Source: Leptura quadrifasciata (Eukaryota; Arthropoda; Insecta; Coleoptera; Cerambycidae). Taken from it: DNA of 64,000 bases. The translations under genes were made by a program, and so were the position numbers. Under the pieces are notes generated by a model. That model saw only the letters and a list, made by a program, of their open reading frames with translations. It did not search any database and was not told the DNA's origin. Shown piece by piece: positions 54,660 through 64,000 of this stretch. The stretch spans positions 149,992,971-150,056,970 of the forward strand of contig OY776677.1 in NCBI GenBank assembly GCA_963675555.1. Direction: 5' to 3'. The stretch's first letter is position 1. Every line of letters begins with the position of its first letter.

Positions 54660-55990
54660 ATGAAATTTAGCAATATAAAATTCATGAAATGAATATTTAA
54701 ACAATATTCTACTTTTTATAGAAATACATGCAAAACGTATGTATGAATTTATTTTTAGAAAATATCTGCTTTTAGTCTCATATTGTATAAAACTATAATA
54801 TAAGTCTATTTTGTTTTTAGCAAATGTGCAATTTGTTATTTATTCTATAATATCTCTGAAGTTAGTGTAATAAACAGAAAAATAGAAATAACTCGATTAC
54901 TTTTTCACGGTAAATATCACACTAAAACCATTAGCTAGATACTTTTCGTAACCTCATAATCATAATACTCCGATATATCGAAGCAAGAGGAATTTTTATA
55001 AACATACCATTAAATTTTCTAGAAGGAATATTGAAAAGAAATCATGCCACATGAGAACTGATATAATAAGGGCGGAAAACTTTTTCAAAGTTAACTTAAA
55101 ATTGGCAACCAGTTGCTCGCTTTTGAGCTCACATAACTTCTCTGGGATTTCCTTTCGATGGAATCTACTCTGTATTTAAATTTATTTCACAAAGGAGTAT
55201 TTTCTAGCGGCACCCTAATTAAAGTCAAATTGAAAGTTTTCGCTTACCCGTGCGTGAATGGAGGGTCAAATTTTTGCTTTTGATTACAATTTTGATTGCG
55301 TCTATTACCTGCTAGATATTGTTCAGCTTTAAAAGTTTTGTTGTGACTGCGACGAGGGGGAAATGATATGTTCAAAACTATTTTCAGCAAATGTTAAATC
55401 GGATAATTTCATTGGTCCTCCGATTGAACAACTTTCAAAAACGTAGGTATGGGGGTTGTTCATCCTTCCAGAAATAAATTACTATTCTTAAGCAACCCAA
55501 GGATACAAGGATTGTTATTAACGACAAACTAAACGAGCAATTAATTAGATTTAAAGAGCATATTGCTATCTCAAATATGGAGGGACTATGCCATCCATCC
55601 ATCTTTACCAGATTTACTTACAAATAACACCTAACCAAAACGAAATAATAAATAAACAGTGCATTTATTTCCAACAGATAAATATCCAATTACAGGAAAC
55701 AGAATTGTTACACAAAACATGAGAATATAAATTACAAGAAGATGAGAAAATATTTAAATACAGAAGTAAGCCTAAAGTTATAAAATAGTATACATTTAAA
55801 AAAGATATGAGAAAAACATTAAAATAGGCAAGTGAGCAGAATATTATGAAATAAAAAATAGAATTCCCAATAAAATGATGAACTGGACCCTAACATTGTA
55901 TATTCTGTCCTATAAAAACCTAAATAAATGGCTTTTAAAATGCAGTAAGCCATGCATGAGGCAGTAAAGGTATATAAATATAAAAATAAG
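54660..55990. other. Unrecognised AT-rich DNA
   Basis: No gene seen. 55700-55990 is probably the 3' UTR of the minus-strand LINE next to it. Confidence 0.3.
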
Positions 55991-55999
55991 GCAAAACGC

Positions 56000-57830
56000 A
56001 TAGTATCAGAACGCGCAGAGCAATTACACTATTTAAACTGTCGATGTCGTGATTATTATCACAGGGACCGGAAACTGTATTGAATACCTTACACATATTA
56101 AACATTTGTGATTTACACATAAGGTTAGTACGACTAAAGGGGGTATAAAATAATCACTGTCACGAGAATGCAACCGAGGAACCAGAAAGCAAAGCTTATT
56201 AACAAGGGATGAACAATCGATATTGTTGTTAACTAGATTGTACAAAAATGAAAGTGCAGCACAGTTCCTTCTTTTACTTAGTGAAGTCATATTAAACATA
56301 TCTAATAGGAGGTTATTTTCAGTGCCTCGCTGTAGAAAAAAAACGTTAGTTTTAAAAACCATGAACTTTACACATTTTCTCTGGACAGATTCGGTTAACA
56401 AAATCAAATTTTGGTATATATGAGACCATATGAGAGCGGCATATTCTAGCTGGAATCCAATGTATGTGAAATATAATATTTTGAAACTTTCAACACTAGA
56501 GAAACAGCTCCAGTTTCTGACAAAGGACCTGAGCAACTTTGAAACTGACTTTGGCATGTGATTAATATGGCTAGAAAACTAACTCTGCAGTTGAAAATCA
56601 CACCGAAATCTTTAAATTCCAAACAACTCTCGAGTGAAAAATTGTTTATATTCTAATCAAATTGTATAGACTTGTGCCTACGAGTAAAGTCACGATTTTC
56701 CATTTGAAGATGTTTAATTTAAGAAAGTTGTTGGAACACCACGTAAACACTTTATTTTTTTCTGTTTGTAAGTAAATACAGTCTCTGAGACTATTTATAT
56801 TTGTAAAAATTTTGAGATCATCCGCAAAAGGTAGATGATGACAACTAATTACTGATGTTATGTCATTTATGAAAATCAGGAACAGCAGGAGCCCCAAGTT
56901 GGGATCGTGATGGACGCCTGACGTTGCTGTATAATTAGGAGATTTGTGACCCCCGTGTTTCACAAATTGCTTCCTCGAGAACAAGTAAGATGTAAACAGC
57001 AAGGTTAATGTATCCAAAAATCCAAAAGCTTTTAATTTGGATAATAACAAATAATTATCTATCTGATCGAAGGCTTTTTGGATATCCGCGTATATGACAT
57101 CCACCTGCCCCCCCTGAATCCAGGTTGTCACATATGAATTGAGCAATACAAGCTAGATTTGTTATTGTGGATCTTTTTGCCATGAATCTTTGTTGCATGG
57201 GTGATATGGACGATTTTATTGTACTGTAAATATGACTATATAAAATTGGACATATTTTGGCAATTGTCTAGATATCCGGAAACTTGGACACGATAGTATC
57301 ATGTTAAAAATAATACGCAGCGGAGTAACAAACACCACAGCAGAGTCTTTAATTACTAAGCTGGGAACACCGTCAATACCGTCTGTCATTTTATTTTTCA
57401 GTCTCTTTATTGTTTCAAAGATTTAATTTTCTATGATACAGTTAATATTTATCAATTTGGATGAGTAAAATATGTTGTCGTTTGTGTGACTTGAATCCGA
57501 CGGAGAATATACACTCGAGAAAATGTTTGCAAAACCGTCAACTATCATTTGCGGGTTCTATCTAGTGTTTCATTGTTATAAGTGACAATGATGAACTCGA
57601 CTTTACCAGGTCCAACAATCTACCATTATTACTTAATACTGTATTGTATTGTCTTGTATCTAGAAAACTCATAAAGTTATCAACTACTCTACCCTTGACG
57701 TCGTTTTGATCAGAATTAAACTTAACATCAAAATCGCCACAAATCAATAATCTGTGTTTTTTTTAAGTGTAGGTAGACCTTCAAAAGCATCTAGAAGTGC
57801 TTCATATTCAAACACGCTTGTTAATAATAA
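56000..57830 (-). pseudogene. CR1/Jockey-like LINE ORF2, 5'-truncated
   Basis: Minus strand from the right: endonuclease end (57562-57747, IICGDFDVKFNSDQNDVKGR, with N-G-R-L-L-D-L-V); linker; RT with MAKRSTITNLACIAQFICDN (about 57130-57190), VDVIYADIQKAFDQIDN, a TSGVHHDPNLGLLLFLIF region where the usual PQGS is altered, and LPFADDLKIF (FADD core). Then the C-terminus at 56033-56557 (EYAALIWSHIY, NCAALSFLYNLVNNNIDCSS, VPRLHSRDSDYF). Several frameshifts; no RNase H. Confidence 0.82.
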
Positions 57831-57839
57831 TAATTAGGT

Positions 57840-58945
57840 CAATTTATTAATCAATCAATCAAAGTTAATAAATAATTAGGTACATTAATAATTAGGTCAA
57901 TTGGAAATGCAATATAATTATTTATCTGTAAGGATGAACTCTATTTTAAGTGTTCTAAAATGAAATTTCTAAACATCCAATACTTAATTCATAATTAGAA
58001 AATAAACCTATACACTTTTGTACAGAAATGTCTATCCCGTATTTGCAATGCAATAACATATTAATATAAAATATAAGGACATACAAACAAGCAATCGCTC
58101 AATATGGATGAAAGCCATACATTTTTAATAATTAATATTCAATTCCTAAACCCATCCGTGATTGTATTGCAATCAACGTGATTTAGAGTGAATCATGCCC
58201 TGCCGCAACGTGCTTGGCAACTAGTTTACTGTTAATATTCACGTACAGAGGCGTAACTTAAGACCTAGCAAAATTACAGAGATTTTCGGTTAATAGACAA
58301 CGTGTTCCGCACAATATGCAAATAAATTCTATATTAAATGCGCGTAGCAGTTGTAGACAGAAAAGAGCGCATAAAATACAGATAATATAGCAAACGATTG
58401 CAGAAACTCTAGTACGTTAAATATTTTAAGTTGATTAATATTTTGGAACCACGTAAAATATCTGGACCAGCAACAATAGTTTGAAACATAAACTACTATT
58501 TTAATAATGTTAGAGAAGCATTACCTGGTCTGCTCTAATTTAGCCTTGTGTTCCGCTAGTACCTACTCATAATGTTATAAATTTATGGATGATAGATAAT
58601 CTCCATAACAAAGCCCTATCTATCTATATTAATCTAGTGTTCCCAAGTCCATACACCTTAGGTAGTTATATTGGTAGTGTAATGACCCATCTATTAATTC
58701 TAGTTTCAGCCCATAAAGCGTACAGCGTCTGATGCTTATCTACATATTTTTGTGGCGAATTCCCTCGACGGAGATTATATTGGCTACATCTGACCTGAGG
58801 ATAATATAATCCGGAACTGGAATACGCACAGGGTTTATTCTGTACCATAATGGAAATAATGTCCAATAAAATCATATGGAAGTAAATGAATTTATGGTAG
58901 ATAAGGGACTGTGTTATAACCTGAAGAAATTGTCAGTGATTATAA
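57840..58945. other. Unrecognised AT-rich DNA
   Basis: TTAATAATTAGGTCAATTTATTAATCAATC-type short repeats at about 57820-57905. The rest has no recognisable feature. The 69-codon minus frame at 58666-58875 has no family pattern. Confidence 0.3.
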
Positions 58946-58946
58946 A

Positions 58947-59085
58947 TAATAATAGAATAATTATAAATATTCAAAAGAATAATTACAATACGCACTTGAT
59001 TTATTGTTTCATTAGTTTTGTTTAGATTTCTCTGATATATGTTTCGGCCTTGCGACCATTATCAAAGAGTCTTAAAAACTTTTTT
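58947..59085 (-). mobile_element. Penelope-like element 3' end, second copy
   Basis: Matches 52842-52975 closely (TAGAATAATTATAAATATTC, ATGTTTCGGCCTTGCGACCA, ATTATCAAAGAGTCTTAAAA) in the same orientation, without any coding part. Confidence 0.8.
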
Positions 59086-59107
59086 TTAACAAATTATACT
59101 TTTAACA

Positions 59108-59516
59108 AATATAATATTTTTAGTCGTAAACTCCTCTATAAAATCCTTATTTTACTATAAGGAACATAACCAGACTACAACGAACAGCTACTCTCCGGGC
59201 TATGTGCCCCGCCGTGCGCTGAATTACAAGTTACAAGCCTGGCGCGTTAAGTGTAATAATCGCATATTGCCATCAAAACGCTAATGCTTCGATTGCAACA
59301 AACACCAGTCGATAGACTGATCCTACTTAAAGGAGCTCTCTTGCCAGTCGTCACACACCACTTGCAGACTGCAGTTTCGAGCTGTTGGCTCTCGTCAGTG
59401 CAAGGTAGGCATGCGACGACCGGCACGAGGATCCTTTGACTATTTGGTACATCCCGGTATTTTTACAATAGCGACATGTAAAATAGTCAGCAGGCGCCAT
59501 CTAGCGGTCCAATGTC
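59108..59516 (-). repeat. 438-bp repeat family, single inverted copy
   Basis: Same orientation as 44935-45340, with the extra segment GCTACTCTCCGGGCTATGTG that is also present at 41912. It ends at GGCGCCATCTAGCGGTCCAA, just before the poly(G) tract. Confidence 0.88.
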
Positions 59517-59554
59517 AAATTTCCCTCTTTCATAATAGCGTGTGGTTGGTAATG

Positions 59555-59573
59555 AGGGGGGGGGGGGGGGGGG
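59555..59573 (+). repeat. Poly(G) tract
   Basis: About 19 consecutive G after GTAATGA, followed by TGATAGTGG. Length may be unreliable in assembly. Confidence 0.8.
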
Positions 59574-60018
59574 TGATAGTGGAGATCATGACAAGCCTTG
59601 CTATATTTATTATTTCATTTGTGCTGTTCAGACGAACGTCAAAAACTAACAGAAATCAGTAATAATATTACCCCCTAATAAAATCCTGATATGTAAATAC
59701 CGACGATACACTGCGTGCATTTGTCGGTATTGGTATTATCAGCATCGGCAGTGTCGGAATGCAACGGATTTTGATTTAATCTTCGGAATCCCGATCGGAA
59801 ATACCGAAGTGCGATTCGAGCGATTTAAAAAATCCTATCCGTGCGGTGCATCCCGTCCGTGCGACGCCGATCAGTGGAAACTTATCTTACATTAAGTGTC
59901 AAAATAGCCATGATCGTTTCCATTGGTCGTCATCAAGTGTTAGGGGTGCTTGTTTACGTGATTGTGTTTGAGTGTTATAAACTAAAATGTGTGATGGAAG
60001 TGGTAATTAAGATGCAGG
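59574..60018 (+). other. Unrecognised, locally GC-rich stretch
   Basis: 59750-59880 is richer in GC and CpG than its surroundings (CGGAATCCCGATCGGAAATA, CCCGTCCGTGCGACGCCGAT), as in a promoter or an element end. The 107-codon plus frame 59841-60164 runs into a SINE and is not supported. Confidence 0.3.
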
Positions 60019-60290
60019 TGTTTTTTTTTTATTTTTATTTTATCGCCTTATTTATTGTTCTGGCATTGTTTACCTTAGCTGTTCCACCGTTTATCCAGGA
60101 CGCACACAGGCAATTACGCAACGATCAGTCCTTACGACGCGACGTTGCCATTTGCCGAAGCTGAGACTCGAACTCAGAGGTGGTACAACGACTAGGTGTG
60201 TTGTCTCTCATACAACCACGTCTAATCCACTGCTACTAATTCGGTAACACGCCACGTCTAAAACGTAAGCGTTGAGCCACTGAGACGGAA
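60019..60290 (-). mobile_element. Dimeric tRNA-like SINE, family B, copy 3
   Basis: On minus: box A-like GTCTCAGTGGCTCAACGC near 60287, then a module with GAGTTCGAGTCTCAGC (60161-60176) and a GCAACGTCGCGTCGTAAGGA body, ending in poly(T) on plus at 60019-60033. The second tRNA module is shortened relative to the copy at 32556. Confidence 0.75.
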
Positions 60291-60299
60291 GATTGTTGT

Positions 60300-60673
60300 A
60301 CTCCTCCTGAAAATAGTATGAAATGTATGCTTTGCATCCTATTTTTAGAAAATGGTGTGCCGACAGAAGGGCGGTACACTTACAGAGAATGTGTCCTTGG
60401 AATTTTTTCAACAAAAGATCAACAAAAGTAAAGCCTTCATGGCTTTGACCTAAATATTCTATGGTGAAGACATCGCTTTCTGAGATATATGATGTGGACA
60501 TTAAAGAATATGTAAGTGTAACAGCGTTATTGAAGCGTAACTTCAATGGATCAAAAGTTTTTAATAGGGAGCGGATTTACAAATGTCTTAAGCAGGTACC
60601 AGAAATACAATATTTGATGGAAAACTGTAGGTGTCTAAATTCAAAATTTCATTTAAAAACAAATATAGAATAA
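60300..60673 (+). pseudogene. Unrecognised coding-like stretch
   Basis: Plus-strand frames look protein-like in pieces: KMVCRQKGGTLTENVSLEFF just after a TATTTTTAG acceptor-like site (about 60350), and 60461-60673 with VTALLKRNFNGSKVFNRERI and ENCRCLNSKFHLK. The minus frame 60208-60546 over the same region also looks plausible. I recognise no family. It could be an exon relic of a host gene or an unknown element. Confidence 0.2.
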
Positions 60674-60679
60674 AAATAT

Positions 60680-61115
60680 TTATGAATATTTAGGCTCTTT
60701 TTCGTATAGGTGGAGCCTGCTGAAGAGATGAATTTAAATAAATGATTATTGATGACATAGAAATCGGTTTTATTTTGATTGAATTAGACATTTCGAACCG
60801 GGATCTTCTACAGTTCATCTAATTTTTCAGGAGAAAGAAAAAACTTATTTAAATCTCAATGAAATTGTGACTGAAATTGCCACACCACTTCCTCTATGAT
60901 AAGATGGGTGATTTTAGTCGCACACAGAACATTCTCACTGCTGTAAATAGCGGGAAAATCAAAAAATATTTTCCCAAGATAATCTCTTTTTGAAACCATT
61001 GATGGCTGTATTGAATTTTCTCGGAAATATTTCTGAAAAAATTTACGCAGTTAACATAAAGGAATGATGTAAATGATCAATTTTCCCTGCGTGGTTGCAA
61101 ACTATTTAAATTTAA
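60680..61115. other. Unrecognised AT-rich DNA
   Basis: Nothing I can support on either strand. Confidence 0.3.
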
Positions 61116-61316
61116 CACCACCACAGAAATTAGACAACCCCCAATTCCAGAAGCCAGGGCTTGTGCGGAAGGGGGTTACACATTGAAAAAACGCGGACAT
61201 ACAACCATTTCCTCCGACAGTGCCGGAGCCAGGATTCGAACCCGGTGGTGCGATGTCCGTGCGATTAATCGCGATTGCCATCTCGCGCCTTAACCCACTC
61301 GGCTATCGACCAGACA
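61116..61316 (-). mobile_element. tRNA-derived SINE, family A, copy 3
   Basis: On minus, GATAGCCGAGTGGGTTAAGG (box A), GGGTTCGAATCC (box B, 61231-61242), the GGAAATGGTTGTATGTCCGC body and the TTTCTGTGGTGG end. Both promoter boxes are intact, so this is the best-preserved copy. Confidence 0.88.
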
Positions 61317-61569
61317 TTTGGAAAATGCGGTTTTACACAGGCGACTGTTTTAGAGGATCGTTCGCAACATTTCTTGCTGATGCGGAAGCATATCGTATTA
61401 AGCTGTAAACGCCATGGAGGTTGGAAGTCTACGAAAAAAACTAACTTAACTATTAATTTAAAGATAACATTATTTTGTACCTAATATGTATTTTCTATGT
61501 TATTGAATTTTTTGAACTATAGTTGTAAATAATTGAGATTCAATATGTTATAGATACCATTTTATTATA

Positions 61570-63085
61570 ATGTAATAAAATTTTTATTGCAACTTGAGCA
61601 ATACAGATATACGTTTCGAATTGCATTGTATTGAGCCCTTTATCTAAAAATAGAAAAAACTCTCTATGACCGTGTTATGTCATTTACGCTAAAACACAAG
61701 CTACTGTCCGACTGTCACCATGTTTTTATACCAACTAAATCAACGGCAACAGTAACTGCATATTTTTTAATGCACATCTGTAAAGAAGTATATAAACGTA
61801 CACATGTTGTATCTCTTTATTTCGATCTACCCAAAGCACTCGATAGCGTGGATAAGATACAAACATTACAAAATATCGGTACAAGAGGATGCCTCCTAAA
61901 CTGTATTAACTCCTACATGGAAAATCGAAAGCTGGTGGTAAACTGGAACGATTGCCGGTCGGATATACATGACGTGACTCTGGGTGTTCCACAGGGCTCG
62001 ATTTTGGGGCCTCTGTTGTTTTTGTTGTACATAAATGATTTACCAGATCACATCAAATATTAGATTACCAAAATATATGCAGACGATACCACTATTTTAA
62101 TGTCAGCTGCTGCATATGAGAAACTAAATCTGAAAAGTTATACAGCACTTGAAGATATGCACGTTTGGTGCTAGAGGAACAGGCTCATCTTAAATGATGA
62201 TAAAACAGTTTTTTGTAAACTTCAACTACAGGAGAACCAAGTTTCTAAGTATAATTGATAGTAGTTTAACATAGGAACTACACATTGATTATGTATGAAA
62301 ACTGCTTAATAAAGCCTATTTTGCAGTTTTACAGTAAAACGACACAATTGCAGAGATTAGTCTCCTAAGCGTTTATTATGCTTTGACTTACTCGCATCTT
62401 TCATTAAATACACTAGCCTGAGGGAGATCGGCTCTTTTGCAGCGAGCCTTTGTTTCCCAGAATAGGTTACTCAGATTGAATTTTAACTTAAAGAAAAGAG
62501 ATAGTTGCAGAGGCATTTATATGAGCGAAAATGTTTGTGCAAAAAATAATTTACATACTTTCCCTACCTCAGCCAATAATCATATGTATGACATAAAAAA
62601 TAAAGAATTATTGTCCATTCCAACTCATAAAACAGCCAATTTCAAAAACTCTTTATGCTATAATTGTATTGTCTTATTTAATCAATTAAAGATATGAATC
62701 TACCTTCGTATAAAAAGGAGTAAAGAACTTACTGCTACGAAATGCCTTTTATAGTATTGAAGAGTTTTTGAATAGGTAGGTGGAGCTTTCTCATGATGCT
62801 GTCAACTTACAAAATGGAAAATTTTGGGTCGACTATTGAATGCACATGTATGAAATATTCATATGGATGTAGGTACACGTATATGCACGTGTATAATGTA
62901 TGTTTTTTATGTAAGAGTTTTATTTACAATTATTGTTTAACATGTTAATTTACACTTTGCTTTATTTTGTATAAAGTCTCTTATATTATGTTATATATAC
63001 CTAAATATGCTCTTTACTATTAATATTGTAATATGTCTAATCCTGACATGTCAAATTGATAAATAAATATTCTATTATATTCCAA
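61570..63085 (+). pseudogene. LINE reverse transcriptase and 3' UTR, 5'-truncated
   Basis: Plus strand. A VLSPLSK-like RT start (about 61628), LKHKLLSDCHHVFIPTKSTA, VVSLYFDLPKALDSVD, GVPQGSILGPLLFLLYINDL; the frame stops at 62061, and YADDTTILMSAAAYEKLN follows one frame over (about 62073). The C-terminus at 62437-62697 has LQRAFVSQNRLLRLNFNLKK and LLSIPTHKTANFKNSLCYN. The 3' UTR ends with a TTGATAAATAAATATTC signal near 63056-63072. Stops and shifts make it inactive. Confidence 0.8.
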
Positions 63086-63089
63086 ATAT

Positions 63090-63820
63090 TCACCAGTGTT
63101 ATTTATTTCACGGTCTTAGAAAAAATTATTAATAAGCCGTGTGACTTTCGCGGGGGGGGGGCGGTGGTTGTTGGGTTGTTGAAACAAAAACTGTGGTTCG
63201 CACATTCCTTAAGTAATCTTTCCAGCAACATTTTAAAGAGTTCGCAAACTACGGGCCATATATTCCAACTTGTACAACCATGAAAGCTTCCACATTTGTG
63301 TAAAACGCAATAAAAACTTCCCAGAATCACGCTTACATTAAATAAAGTTTTATAAAAGTGCGATATTTCTTCTTGAAACACAATAAATCGCCTAACATGT
63401 GAAATTATTTTAAAGAAAAGTTTTAGTGTAATAAAATAACTTTCAGGATTAAATTCATAATGGATTGCTACAAATTTGACTTTACAGTAATGGCTCGTAG
63501 TGATCAATCAAATTCGCTGAATCGGGGAATGGTTGCATTTTACTATCTGCAGAAATATCATATTTATTAGTTTATTGTTGAATAATATTGTTGTCTATAT
63601 AAAAAAATTCGTGAAATTCCAAAAATAATATCCTTTAGGCGCAAAGAATTCTAAAAAAATCTGAATAAAGAAAACTAGGTAACGGTACTTCAACATCTGG
63701 TACGAGTTGAAGTAGATATCTATCAAAAAGATTATGCACTATTGTTCAGAAATAATATATAATTAAAAAATACATTTCTTTCATAATTGCTAAATTATAA
63801 AATGACAAAGAATAAGATAT
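63090..63820. other. Unrecognised sequence
   Basis: A run of nine to ten G interrupted by C at about 63151-63162. The 134-codon minus frame 63103-63507 shows no motif that I know. Confidence 0.3.
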
Positions 63821-64000
63821 TGTTATGAACATGACTACGCCACTGGAACCATAGAAAGTTCGAGAACGGCGCCAGAAAAGTTGCGAATGTTGGGGAACAT
63901 TCTGGAATATTCTACTACATTCGACAGAGGTATATATAGGGACTGAATTGGCGCACTGGGACAGTTCCAACTGGAAGCGCTAAATCCACAGGACAACTCG
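63821..64000 (+). mobile_element. LTR of a retrotransposon running off the window
   Basis: Starts TGTTATGAACATGACTACGC and contains TTCGAGAACGGCGCCAGAAA, CATTCTGGAATATTCTACTA and the promoter core GGTATATATAGGGACTG (TATA at about 63931). It matches the minus-strand remnant at 13960-14119. Since it begins with TG and is cut by the edge, a longer element may follow to the right. Confidence 0.75.

Noticed and set aside
63103..63507. 134-codon minus-strand ORF
   Set aside because: Crosses a G-run and shows no domain pattern; not supported as a gene.

Overview
The window looks like gene-poor, transposon-dominated nuclear DNA of an arthropod, most likely an insect. A beetle is plausible but not shown. 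The evidence is AT-rich eukaryotic sequence, a Polinton/Maverick, several non-LTR retrotransposon clades, a Penelope-like element, a Gypsy LTR element, mariner-type transposases, and SINEs derived from tRNA and 5S RNA. I found no convincing single-copy host gene. Almost every coding-looking stretch is a mobile-element gene or its wreck.

Layout. 1-8350: the right part of a Polinton, holding the end of an uncharacterised gene, a fibre-like ORF, a DDE integrase with chromodomain, and a protein-primed family B DNA polymerase with zinc fingers. It is followed by a CCACCAC/CAATTAC minisatellite that also appears just upstream of the polymerase. 8400-15600: debris, including LINE pieces on both strands, a 5S-derived SINE, MITE-like elements with TACAGG ends, a foldback, an LTR remnant and two perfect hairpins. 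15600-30206: a multilayer nest. The outer unit has inverted arms of about 1.3 kb around a broken gene with a PIN/XPG-like motif and a cysteine-rich tail. That gene is split by a young, apparently intact Gypsy element (17473-26349; LTRs of 1465 bp, TSD GGCT). The right arm was also hit by a mariner-type transposon and by a further insertion of about 0.5 kb.

30207-43000: SINEs of two families, a LINE inside a LINE, a mariner-type transposon on the minus strand, and a separate transposase fragment. 43000-49500: an RNase H-bearing LINE in pieces, one piece holding a solo LTR of the same Gypsy family (47652-49062, TSD ATAT), and a 438-bp-period repeat arranged as a long hairpin. 49500-64000: mostly unrecognised AT-rich DNA with Penelope-like fragments, a palindromic repeat cluster, two 5'-truncated LINEs, more SINEs, and an LTR at the right edge that matches an inverted remnant near 14 kb.

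How the parts relate. The Polinton polymerase and integrase serve self-replication and integration. Gypsy gag and pol overlap in a -1 relation and form one retrotransposition unit with PBS and PPT in place. The other elements are dead or non-autonomous. The insertion order in the nest is readable: outer DNA element first, then mariner and Gypsy. Gypsy is the youngest by LTR identity. Its LTR has absorbed a duplicated 44-bp primer-binding block that is absent from the older solo LTR.
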